Assembly (NCBI RefSeq): GCF_907164915.1
Contig: NC_061868.1
Span: 47,987,689-48,051,688, forward strand
Origin: Impatiens glandulifera
Taxonomy: Eukaryota; Streptophyta; Magnoliopsida; Ericales; Balsaminaceae
Direction of reading: 5' to 3'
DNA: 64,000 nucleotides
The notes below the pieces were generated by a model that did no database searches, was not told the DNA's origin, and worked only from the letters and a program-made list of their open reading frames with translations. Both the position numbers and the translations under genes were made by a program. Below, piece by piece: positions 51,901-62,720 of this stretch (position 1 is its first letter; each line of letters starts with the position of its first letter).

Positions 51901-53109
51901 TATTTAATCTCGAATATGTAATTAGTTTATTGTTTGTTGATCCACTTTATTAGCTTGTAATTACTATTAATATATTATTCATATTTTCTTAATTTCTCCC
52001 TGTTTTCAAGTTATAGTTAGTTAGAATCTTAGAAATGTTCATATTAATATTAATAAAAAAATTGCCATAAATTTAGAGAATTGGGAAGTAATTTCACCTT
52101 ATTATATAATTATTATTATTTTTGGGTTAGTGCCCTAAGTTAGGCACCCGCTAACTCTAGTTTAATTAAATTTATTAGAGTATAATTTCTTTATTTTGTA
52201 AAAATAGGTCATAAATAATGAGTATTTTAATTAGACAAACCAAAAAATGGAAGAAATTTCTTTTATCAAGGACAATGAGAAGAGAAAACAAAGTCATTAA
52301 GTCAAATGCACCAAAAGAATAACTGACACGAAGCAAAATGCACCAAAAGATTAACGTGCACAAATGTTTTAAAAAAGGCGATAATCTTTCTAATCAATTT
52401 TATAAACTTTCAAGAACGAAGATGTGATACAATTGTAATAATGACATTGTGGATGATATACATGTTGAATTTCTTTTCAACTGAATAATCCATCAATATA
52501 TATTAGGAATAATAATTCAACAATTTAGGCTCATCATTTCTGGTATCTCGATCTCAACCTCTCAACAATTATGTAGACACTTAAACATCACTAACTATAT
52601 TTTAGTAATGCTCAGTCGGGATTGTGTCAAAAGACTCTCATAATTCCGACTTTTAATATAGTTGCTAGTGAATGAATATTTGAGTTTCAAGTTTTCTTTT
52701 AAGTTCTCATGTGTAGTACAATTATAAATATAAACGATTCAATTTTAATTGTGTATTCCTCCGTGCTTGGTCTTGTCATGACATAATATGTGGCCACAAA
52801 ATACTATTAATTAAAATTTAATAGAGGTGATGATAAATCAATGTTATAAATTAATCAATGACTTTTTGTGCTAGATATAATATTTGTGAATTTAAGATAG
52901 TTTTATTAAACAAGAAGAAATGTCCAATTTAAATTATGGGCTGAAAATAACAACTCTCAACACACACACAATTGAACTAGGTAGCAACTAAACTTTCAAC
53001 ATTGTACATGTTAGTCTCTCTACTACTTGATTATGTTGCAAATTCATCAAAACTTTAAAAAAACATGACTAATCATGAAATGATAATGAAGTCTCATGTA
53101 ACTTTTTGA
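51901..53109. other. Spacer between bHLH pseudogene and ATL gene
   Basis: The left 740 bp belong to duplication block C. The rest is AT-rich with no gene. Confidence 0.5.
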
Positions 53110-53112
53110 TCA

Positions 53113-53925
53113 CAAAACATGATCCACCATGGACATTGACACAGTTCTCCTAATCTCTCTGTTCATCTCATGTTCTTCATCTTTGATCTCAATTACGGTG
53201 TCTAGCCTACCCAGATCGCTCATAGCTCTTATAATCGTCTTCTTTGGGTTTCCTTCATCTTGAAGTGGCTCAGCGTTTTCTTCAATGGTGGTATGGCTGT
53301 CATTGGAAGGGGGTTCTGAAGATTGGTTAGAGAGAAAGACGACAATATTGGCTCGACAAAGAGGACAATTGGAGTGAGACTTTAGCCAAGTGTCAATACA
53401 GTTAACATGGAACGGATGGTTGCACTTAGGTAACAGTTTAAAACTCTCATCATCTTGAAATTCACTTAGACAAACAGAGCACTCTGTTCCTTGAACAATT
53501 GATCCATTTTCGGGTCTCTTATACTTGAAAATCGCAATTGACTTGATGAGGGACTCATCTAGGCCCGTCCCAGTTACAAGCCACGGTTCGTGGATCATGT
53601 GGTTAGTGTGATTGTGATCATGGTCCTCATCGGCCTCGTTTTGAGCTCGGTCTGACTCGTTTGAATTATGCGAAACAGAGTTGACACAGTATTTGGAGAT
53701 GACGAGGTAATATGTGACAAGAAGGAAAGCACTTGCGAGAAGTCCGATGATGGCGATGAGGAGAGTAGAGGGGGTGGAGTGGCCGGAGAATTGAAGCGGC
53801 GGCGGAGGTGGAGGAAAGAGGATGTTGTAGCACCATTGAGGACAGTGGAGGCTGCAAAGTGTTTGGGAACAGTCTTTGGAATTGGTATAAGGTGCCCAAA
53901 TTTTCGGATTGCTTAATGATCCCAT
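53113..53925 (-). CDS. ATL-family RING-H2 E3 ubiquitin ligase (ATL51/52-like)
   Basis: Membrane-anchored ubiquitin ligase. Single exon as is usual for ATLs, 271 residues (its stop codon follows VDHVL at the left end). An N-terminal Cys-containing segment CSQTLCSLHCPQWCYN and a Pro run PPPPPP precede one transmembrane helix at about 52-76. The GLD motif (TGTGLDESLIKSI) is at about 117-129. The RING-H2 finger has the full ligand set Cys-Cys-Cys-His-His-Cys-Cys-Cys: CSVCLSEF, CNHPFHVNCIDTWL and CPLCR, with the ATL-typical Pro before the third Cys region and Trp spacing. The acidic and basic C-terminal tail is variable. The N terminus (NPKIWAPY) and the CPQWCY motif favour ATL51/52. Substrates are unknown. 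Confidence 0.93.
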
Positions 53926-54165
53926 ACCCTAAGAGATTTTTTGAACTTGGAGAATGTTTCATGAAAGGTGTCTGATTTTGAGGAGATAGAGAAATTTGTG
54001 ATTATGAACAGAGGAGGTATAGATGCAATTTGCAAAGAATATGAGGAAAAAGATGGAGATGATAATAATATTCCCATCATCAAATGCATTGCTTTCTCTT
54101 CTTTTCTTGTTCTTTTTTTCTATCTATCTTTAATTTCTTTAACTTTATCTTGGACAAGATGTTAG

Positions 54166-54862
54166 TTGGGAATATATCAAAGTAGTAAATGCACCTACAA
54201 TATTAACTCAATTTCCTTGTAAATTATTGTTACTTTTATTTAATTTGAGACATTTGTTATAAATTAACATCCCTAAGTTCTTAGGTGTAGAAATAGTGTA
54301 ACACCTGTAATTATTTATCATTTAAGATTTTTCACTTTGCTTAATTAATTCCAACAAGAGTATAAAAAATCCCTTAATTTGGGACATATTTCAAATATGG
54401 CACTTGGCTGGTGGGATTGGGTATATATTCCAGTTGAAAGTTTAGAAACCTAGAAGATATCTTATCTTGTAACTTTAGAAATAAAATATTGAAAGTGACT
54501 AATAATATATCACATTTAATTAAGTATGTACAAAAACAACCGCTTGGGCTTTGTTTTTTTTCTTATATAAGCTATGTGTAATAAGATGAGGATGAGGCAT
54601 ATTAAAATATTCATTTTAAACCAAACTTAAATTTAATTCAAATAAAAGTTAAATATTTTATTTTATTTTGTAGATGATATATATATTTGTAGCTATATCT
54701 AAGTAGTTTCAAATTATTTTATTTTGTACTAATTTAAAAAGTTTTAATGAAATTATTAAAATTATGTTTTTAATGTTAAATTAAATTTAAATAACTAAAT
54801 AAATTAATGTCACTCATAGTAATTGTTATGTATTTATCTTAATAAATTTATTGATATACATT

Positions 54863-54904
<42 letters not shown>

Positions 54905-55350
54905 AAAAGATATCAACTTGAAAAGAATGGCTTGATTCAAGATGATTGGTTGTAGTAAGATTGTCTATTGAAAATAAAATAATGGATTGCTGGTGTAAAA
55001 ATAATTGGGCCCAATATATATGGGGCTATCAGCTACCTAATCCCATGATATTGATAATGGGCCGAGTTTAAAATTTAGTTTGATAGGAGGTTATTGAAAT
55101 TTTATTGGAAGTTTACCCTTTTTTAAAAATTCAACATTCTAACAATTAAATTATTTATTTTATTAAATTTAAAAACAAATAATATTTTAATAATTAACCA
55201 ATTAAAAATTCAAATAATATTTTTCATTTTATCAAACAATTTGTATTTTTTAAATATTAAAAAAAAACTTTGAAAGAAGCTAGCTCTAAAGGTTATTTTA
55301 CAAGACAAAGTTCAAACTTCAAACCTATTGTCTCTTTCTCTCTAAATGCC
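54166..55350. other. Spacer and TRN2 promoter region
   Basis: AT-rich. Contains a 36-base A tract (54867-54902). The last 90 bases before the TRN2 ATG are open in the TRN2 frame but without a conserved N terminus, so they are taken as leader. No gene. Confidence 0.5.
54867..54902 (+). repeat. Poly-A tract
   Basis: Run of 36 adenines. No target-site duplication or gene body to mark it as a retroposition tail. Confidence 0.9.
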
Positions 55351-56230
55351 ATGGCTGTCAAAAACATTAATGCGATAGGATCCATCAACTTCGTGGCCGT
55401 TCTCCTCTCGATCCCAATCATATTGGCCGGAATATGGCTGACCACAAAAGCCGATAACTCGTGCGTGAAGCTCCTTCAATGGCCTATAATTCTTTTAGGA
55501 ATCATGATCTTGGTCGTGACCTTAGCTGGCTTGGTGGGTGGCTTTTGGCGCGTGCAATGGCTCCTCATTCTCTACCTCATTTCGATGCTAGTCATGATTA
55601 TCTTACTTGGGTTTCTAGTAGTTTTCATCTACATGGTCACAATAGGAGGATCCGGCCACCTACCGCCGAGCCGAGCCTACTTAGAATACAAACTCGACGA
55701 CTACTCTGGTTGGCTTCGCCGAAGAATTCAGAATCCTTGGCATTGGGATGGAATCAGAACTTGTCTAAGCTCTTCTACAACCTGCGCCGAACTTAGCCAG
55801 AGTTATCGAATGGCTCAAGATTTCTTCAACGCACATCTTTCACCTTTACAGGTTACAAGCAATTAGCAAATCAATTTATAAATAATTTATTTAATTTAAT
55901 TTGGTTATGTTATTTCAGTCTGGATGTTGTAAGCCGCCTACGGATTGTGGGTACACGTTTGTTAATCCAAGTTATTGGATAAGCCCTATAAATAATGCGG
56001 CGGGCATGGACTGTTTGCAATGGAACAATAATCAAACAGAACTATGTTATACATGCGACTCGTGCAAGGCGGGACTCTTGGCTAATCTTAACCGCGAGTG
56101 GCGTTACGCCAACCTTATCCTCATTGTCACATTTGTCGCACTCATTTGTGTCTACATAGCTGGTTGTTGGGCCTTCCGCAGAGCCAAAACCGAGAGTTTA
56201 TTTAGCCAATACAATCAAGGTTATACCTAA
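55351..56230 (+). CDS. TRN2: Tetraspanin TORNADO2 / TET1
   Basis: Four-pass plasma-membrane protein; in Arabidopsis TRN2 is needed for leaf symmetry, radial patterning of the root and meristem function. Two exons, 55351-55851 and 55919-56230, give 270 residues, close to the Arabidopsis length. Four membrane segments: about 8-30, 42-65, 70-96 and a last one near 230-254. The large extracellular loop has the plant tetraspanin signature GCCKPP with further Cys (CGYTFVNPSYWISP, LCYTCDSCKAGLLAN). TRN2-specific features include SCVKLLQWP, GFIYMVTI-like FIYMVTIGGSGH, PSRAYLEY, SGWLRRR, AQDFFNAHL and the QGYT end. The start at 55351 gives the conserved short cytosolic N terminus; the open upstream stretch is leader. 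Confidence 0.95.
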
Positions 56231-57252
56231 TTAATTATTATATGTGTTTTGTGTTAATGGTATCGAATATCTAGGTCTAGTCTGTTTCTCTTTTGGTGTT
56301 GTCTATGTCATTGAAAAAAGATATTGAATTTTTGATGGTCGGATAAGAAAATGATGTTTGTTTTGGGGATTGATGAAATTATGTTTGAAAAAAAAGACCA
56401 AATTGCACGAGAATTCCTGACAAAGGTGAATGTAGTTTACATGATTTGCGGGGCCATGCACCGAAAGCAATTATATATTATACAAATTTTTATTTGAAAA
56501 CTCCTTTTATCCAATTTTAAAATTTCTACTTTATTTTATAAATTTAAACATCCTAGTTTTATTAGAATAGAAGGAAAAAAATATTTAAGTTTTTAATTAT
56601 TAAAATACATTTTTTATATTAAAATTTTAAATTTAATAAAAATAAAATAAAAATATTTTAATATTTTATTAAATAAAATAAATTATTTGAAAAGTTAAGA
56701 ATGAAAAATTATGAACTTAATGAATTGTGAGCAAGAAAAAGTAAAGTCTATATTATATCTATGTTAAAATCATGATTTATAATATACCTCACCAAAATAA
56801 TTTAGTGAAGACCAAAATATTATAAGTTCGATTATATTTGAAATCATTTTAAATTTAAGCGGAGTACTTCTAGTTCTACTTTAAGGAATTATTTTGTATT
56901 CTACAAGGCAGATTAGGTAGTTTAATTTTTATTTATGAAGTATAAATTGTTTTATAATACTTATTTGCAAATTTAATTAATAAATTTTCGAACACCGGGT
57001 TATCTCTTAAAATAAATGGGGCTTACTACTATGGGCTGATTAGTCTCAATGGGCTTTACTTTTGTAGCAGGACTCAGTAACCAGAATGGTATACAATTAT
57101 AAAATATAAAAAATTTGATCTTTGATAACTTTTAAAATAGTTATATCATACCATTTTAAATTTATTGTTTTATGTTTTTACTATAGGATAATTTATAAAT
57201 AATTTTGATTTTATAATTTTATATAATTTTAATAAAATAAAGTGAATTTATA

Positions 57253-57256
<4 letters not shown>

Positions 57257-57308
<52 letters not shown>
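57257..57308. repeat. (AT)n microsatellite
   Basis: AT dinucleotide run of about 26 units. Confidence 0.95.
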
Positions 57309-57310
<2 letters not shown>

Positions 57311-58494
57311 CTTAATCAAATAAATGAAATCATGCAGTTAGTTTAATTTATAATTATAACTTCTTTTGGGATATTTATTTATTATTATTATTAGAATTCA
57401 TTTTATACTGAATTATATATAAATAATAATAATATATAATTAATATTTTTGTAAGTAACTCTAAAGGGTATGAATTTATAAATATTTATCGATTTGATTT
57501 GATGTAAACACTCGCTTTTAGAAGACAGGTTCGCTGTTTACTATCTAAGTAATGCTTAATATATTTGTAAATCAAACTAGAAAGTCTATCATCTTCTCCA
57601 AGAAAAATAAAAGACAATATGGTCTTAAAAGAAATTATAAAATGTCTATATATATAAAAACACATAAGTAAAAATGAAAAGGAAAGAGATTAGAACATAT
57701 ATAACATGACTTATTGAAAAGAAAAGAAAAAAAACTATTTTCCTAGTTTATTTCTTAGTATTTAATGCATATCGAAACAACTTTGACCAATCGACCTAAA
57801 ACATTAATCAAGGAGCTTTGAAAATGGATAGATCAAATTAATATCAGGAATTGGGGCGGTGCTTCTCTATATAATATATGATGTGGTCCCATGCATGCAC
57901 GTTATTTATAATTTAATTTATAGTTAGTAATTTTTATTTATTTGATAATAATAATAATAATATAAATTCTTAAAACACAAAAATAGTAATCATGTGTTGT
58001 GCCGACTTCCAACTTCACATTGATTATTGGTTGATCCTTCATTTTCATATTAAGTAATTAATTAAACACTTAATTAATTTGATACCCTACCAGACTAGCT
58101 AGCTGCCGTCCTTCTTAATTCTCACTTTCTCCTGCAAAACAATTAAGTGTCGGCCAGTTGCAACTCCTTAATCTGTCTCTTAATTATTTATTTTTATTTA
58201 TATTTAATTAATATATATATGGGTCCTAGCTAGGTCCTTGCTAGAGGTGACACCTACATTATTATCATAAAACATCATCTCATGCATCTTAATTAATTAT
58301 TTTATAATTAATACTGCATATATATATATATATGTCACATGCATCTTATTATACTATAATGTAATCAGCAACCATCATTTGCATATGATCATGTATGATA
58401 TCAAAAGGTTGAGATAATGAATTTGATCCATTTAATAAAAAAATATTATTGATGGGATTATATATATATATATTTAAAGTTCATTTATATTATA

Positions 58495-58880
58495 TAGTAA
58501 ATTTTCGAAAAAAACGATTAAATTCCTGATAAATTCTATCATTTTCCTGAACGAATATCTGAAAACATCATAATAATATGATTATAAATAATATGCATTG
58601 AATGAATACGACCATTGAAAGTTAGACCATTACTCTCCAACTAGATAGTCCACCAAAACATAATTAGGATGGTAATCCAAATATTTAAGTTTGTCATATC
58701 AGCTGTATCAATTTAAAACTCAAAAATTACTCAAAAACTAGGACATCTTCAATTAATCTCAATAATACTACACAAAATATTTCAAATACTAATATTCATT
58801 TTTAATGTAAAAATGAATGAGGGCTAGATTATACATTTTTGTGACAAATATCACAAGCAGTATGCGATAAGTCTATATAT
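58495..58880 (+). repeat. Dispersed unclassified repeat, copy 5
   Basis: Matches 29400-29880 in order: AAAACGATTAA, ATTGAAAGTT-GACCA, CTCCAACTAGATAGTCCACC, ATAATTAGGATGGTAATCC, CTCAATAATACTACACAAAA. Confidence 0.6.
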
Positions 58881-59253
58881 ATAATCACTAGCAAGAAAAC
58901 AAATTAATTAAATTAAACCCTAAATATATAATAATATAAGAAGTGATATTTTAATATAAAAATTGTATATCCCATTTGGATATTTATTATTAATATATAG
59001 TTAGCGGGTTTTGCGTAAGAAACAGACCCACTAGGGGGGGCAGTGTCACTATTAAAGAAGCTGGAATAGTTTGACTACCTATATAGCTTTCCTATTTTGT
59101 ATTCTATTTACTAATAACTGCCACTAGCTAGGACTTGTTTGGTTATTTATTTTTTTATACACATTCTTCACTCTCCAGCTGTTCTGCATGTGAATCTAGT
59201 ACTTTAATATGTAGATTCTATTATATTTATTTGTTTAATATTAAAAACCAAGT

Positions 59254-59263
59254 ATTATATATA
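59254..59263 (+). promoter_or_regulatory. Likely TATA box of the 59348 gene
   Basis: TATTATATATACATA-type box 85-95 bases before the ATG at 59348, followed by a CT-rich stretch that would be the transcription start and leader. Confidence 0.4.
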
Positions 59264-59347
59264 CATATCAAACACCTCCTCTCCCACTCTCCTTTATCTT
59301 CTTCTTCTAATAAATAGAAACAAAAACAGAAAGACTATAATATAATC

Positions 59348-59944
59348 ATGTCTTTCTATCCAGACGAAGAAGAATTCTGGAAATGTCCAAAACACCCATC
59401 CAAACGCCGCCGTACCGGAATCTGCCACGTCTGCCTCCGCGACCGTCTCATCACCCTCTGCCCTAATTGCGCCCATCGCCGCCCCTGCGCTTGCTTCGTC
59501 TCCTCCGGCAGGAATTCTTCATTCTCTCTCTTGACTTCCGGCAACGCCGTCGTCGGCCGTGTCTCCAATCTCATCGAAAACGAACCCTCCTTTCACCGAT
59601 CGATATCCGATGGGAATCACTTACTCCGGTCAATAACCGCCGGAGACCCAATCTCGAATAACACGAAATCAACGGGAAGCCGGCGACATTTATCATTCTT
59701 ATCTGTGTTCAGAAATAAAGAAAAACCAAAAGAAATTGATCAGAATTATTGTCAGACGGATAATATAATGATGACGAGATCGAGATCAGTTTACATTCCG
59801 ACAGTCAATAACAATAAATCTTCGTCGGAAAAATCAAAAGGTTGGTACTTTCCTAGTCCGATGAAAGTTTTCCGACAATCCAAAACCTCTAAGGTTGTTC
59901 AAGAACGTTCGCCGTTGCACATCGGTAATTCATTAGCACTCTAA
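59348..59944 (+). CDS. Plant-specific Cys-rich protein, function unknown
   Basis: Single exon of 198 residues. The N-terminal third carries a compact Cys/His module: FWKCPKHPSKRRRTGICHVC, then LRDRLITLCPNCAHRRPCAC, which has eight Cys and two His spaced like a small zinc-binding fold. It recalls the Cys module at the start of OCTOPUS-like (DUF740) proteins, but the protein is far shorter than those. The rest is Ser- and basic-rich, with RSISDGNHLL and a conserved-looking SRSVYIP and GWYFPSPMKVF near the end. No membrane segment or signal peptide. I recognise the module type but not a function; nuclear or membrane-associated roles are both possible. Confidence 0.8.
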   Translation: MSFYPDEEEFWKCPKHPSKRRRTGICHVCLRDRLITLCPNCAHRRPCACFVSSGRNSSFSLLTSGNAVVGRVSNLIENEPSFHRSISDGNHLLRSITAGDPISNNTKSTGSRRHLSFLSVFRNKEKPKEIDQNYCQTDNIMMTRSRSVYIPTVNNNKSSSEKSKGWYFPSPMKVFRQSKTSKVVQERSPLHIGNSLAL

Positions 59945-60044
59945 TAATGTAATTTCTACCTTAATTAAGTTACTAATTAGTGATTAAGATTATTATGTAA
60001 TATGTATTGTAATTTGTAGGCGCCTTTTTTGAAAAATTAATTTT

Positions 60045-60126
60045 CCTGAATTTGTTTCTCAAATTCAAATTATTCCAGTGATGTGTGGACAGAGTTTTAA
60101 TTTGAATTTGAGAAACAATTCAGAAA
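60045..60126. repeat. Short inverted repeat (hairpin)
   Basis: GAATTTGTTTCTCAAATTCAAA at the left arm (60048-60069) pairs with TTTGAATTTGAGAAACAATTC at the right arm (60102-60122), with about a 30-base loop and one bulge. It lies about 100 bases downstream of the 59348 gene, possibly in its 3' UTR. Confidence 0.75.
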
Positions 60127-61859
60127 TTGGGCCCCAAATAATATGAATCTTAATTTGTTGTTTTATGTAATATTAATATTGTGATCAGGTCAAAAGTACA
60201 ATATATATATGTATATGAAACATATATTTGTAATATTTCGATATAATTAATTAATTTATTTTTTTATTGTTGGTGAAATTATAATTATGAAGAAATCGAT
60301 CAGTTGGTAAATGATCAATTTATATATGTTTGTTACAATTAATAGACGTCTCTCTATAGATATTTTAATTAAATGGTTGGTGTAACATGGAAGTATATAA
60401 TGATCATATATTGGCATTATAAATAATTAACAACATTTTTTTTTGTGTGGTGATATGCGTTGGGTGTTATATATTATTGTTTTTATGATGGGATCATGAT
60501 TGAATTGACAATTCATAAACAAAATTAATAATATATATTTAATATTATATGATGAAAACAGACAAATCAAATAATAATTATTTAACACAACTTATTTTAT
60601 AAATATCATAAAAATTTGAATACAAATGATAAATAGGGATATTGTATGTATTTTTTTTATAAAGGTTATAAATACCAAATTATTTTGGGTTATTTAAGGA
60701 AAACACTAAGACTGATAGAATATTTTGGTTTTTAAAATTAATAATTTGAATAATATATGATAGATTATGAGATAACAATCCATATAAAACAAGGACTAAA
60801 AATTGTGTGGTCTTAAAATGTGAGACAGAGATATGGATTATTTATAAGTAAAGGCTTTATATAAAAATGAATAATAAAAATGAATAATAATAATAAAATG
60901 GGCCTGGATGGATGCATGTGGAGCTTTATAATTTGCAGTTGCACATGCAATGGAAATACTGGTGATGAAGTTGTCTTCTTCCCATTTGGCCACATTCATC
61001 AATCAAAGAATACAAACAAACATGTCTGATTCTTCTTTATTATTTATTAATGACCTCTCTTTTATTGGAGCCCGCAAAGATATATATCATTAATACTTCT
61101 GTAAATTAATTTATTGGTAGTTCAAACGTAAAAAATCAATGTATTAAGAACAAATTGATCCTAATCCTAAGTATTATCAAATTGGAGTTGAAGTAGGAGT
61201 TATAATTTTAATTTTGAAATTGTGTTAAGATCCTAATCCTAAGTATTATATGATTAAAATTGTCTACAAAATATTTAGGAAAAAAACACATTTAAATCGT
61301 AATAAAAATTTATTTAAATGTAAATATTATAAAAAAATGGCTCAATTAACCTCGGATAATAAATCGAGTTATTTTTTTGAAATTTTATATATTTTTTAAT
61401 TAAATATTCATTTAAAAAAAATAAATAAATAAATAAAAAATTAATTAATTATAAAAAGAAAGAGAAAAAAATGAATATTTAATTAAGAAATATATAAATT
61501 AAAAATAATTACTATGTTTATTAACCTTTTAAATCAGTCAATTTTTTTATAATATATACGTTTAAATACAATTTTATTATCTAACTGAACTACATAAGTT
61601 TAGATGCCTTTTTAAATGTTTTTTTTCCAAATATTTACTTGATAGAATTGTAAATTATTTCGAGTTATAGTGTTTGATTTTGCTGGGTATATAAATTATT
61701 AATCTCAATACTAATATAAAATAAATATAGTTAATGATGAGAAAAAGGTCAAGATGTATATATATCTAGAGATTAGAATCATACATTAATAAAGAGAACT
61801 TAGACATGATTTATGTATTGGATCTAGACATAATTATTTGTTTATGTATAAGATAGGAG

Positions 61860-61861
<2 letters not shown>

Positions 61862-61954
<93 letters not shown>
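61862..61954. repeat. (AT)n microsatellite
   Basis: Uninterrupted AT run of about 46 units, the longest dinucleotide run in the window. Confidence 0.95.
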
Positions 61955-61955
<1 letters not shown>

Positions 61956-62164
61956 CAAAACAAGAATGTTGAGGGGATTTGGTTTGATTTGATTTGTATT
62001 AATTTAAGCATATTTTGTGTTTTATTAATCATAATTTATCAACAAAGATGTTACTCTTTTTATTTTATCTTCAAAATATCTATATATTTTAAAAATGATA
62101 AAAATAGTTTAATCATAACCAAAAAGTGTAACATGAAAAAAAGTGACAAATAAAAAAATAATAA

Positions 62165-62720
62165 CAATTAACTTCCCGACCGTCTACACAATTTTCCACA
62201 ATTTTCCGAACAAATCTTATAAACCATCGTAATAATAAGAATATGTGATACGTATCGGACAACTACTGTCATTGAATGTTTGTCGAAATTTTTTCTAATG
62301 AAATACTCTATTAGAAGATAACTGAGATTATTACCCAAATTCGGAGGTCTTGTTTATCATTTAGCTCAATCCAAATATTTTAATAATTACCCAAAAACTC
62401 GGGTATTACCAAATGAATCCAAGTCTTTTATATATATTTATATTTATATTTATATTTATATTTATATTTATATTTATATTTATATTTATATTTATATTTA
62501 TATTTATATTTATATTTATATTTATATTTATATTTATATTTATATTTATATTTATATTTATATTTATATTTATATTTATATTTATATTTATATTTATATT
62601 TATATTTATATTTATATTTATATTTATATTTATATTTATATTTATATTTATATTTATATTTATATTTATATTTATATTTGTATAAATGTCATCCCAATAA
62701 TACAAAAGTAGAACAAAAAC
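62165..62720 (+). repeat. Dispersed unclassified repeat, copy 6 (interrupted by a microsatellite)
   Basis: Left part matches the family (CATTGAATGTTTGTCGA, ACTCTATTAGAAGATAACT, AAAAACTCGGGTATTACC, AAATGAATCC); right part resumes with CAATAATACAAAAG after the hexamer array. Confidence 0.55.
62437..62679. repeat. (TTTATA)n microsatellite
   Basis: About 40 near-perfect hexamer units. Both strands are open by chance, giving meaningless Phe-Ile and Asn-Ile repeats. Confidence 0.97.

Larger units (their letters stand above)
50160..52640 (+). repeat. Segmental duplication block C around the bHLH pseudogene
   Basis: Left part (50160-50850) resembles 40640-41300. The middle starts with AGGTGGGGTTGGGAATT at 51043, the same string that precedes the intact bHLH gene at 45279. 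The right part (51900-52640) follows the 3' flank of the intact gene: AGTATAATTT, GAGAAAACAAAG, CACCAAAAGATTAAC and a degraded dispersed repeat. Confidence 0.7.
56231..59250. other. AT-rich intergenic region
   Basis: No gene recognised. Contains an (AT)n run at 57257-57308 and a dispersed-repeat copy at 58495-58880. Confidence 0.55.
59945..62164. other. AT-rich intergenic region
   Basis: No gene. Near 60045-60125 a short inverted repeat is built on TGAATTTG-TTCTCAAATTCAAA and TTTGAATTTGAGAAACAATTCA around GCGCC...TGTGTGG. Ends with a long (AT)n run at 61862-61954. Confidence 0.5.

Noticed and set aside
54867..54902. Poly-A tract as the tail of a retroposed gene or SINE
   Set aside because: No body, target-site duplication or pol III box motif could be seen on its 5' side.
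61811..62705. Frames of 73-99 codons over the microsatellites
   Set aside because: They translate AT and TTTATA repeats into Ile-Tyr, Phe-Ile and Asn-Ile runs; clearly not genes.
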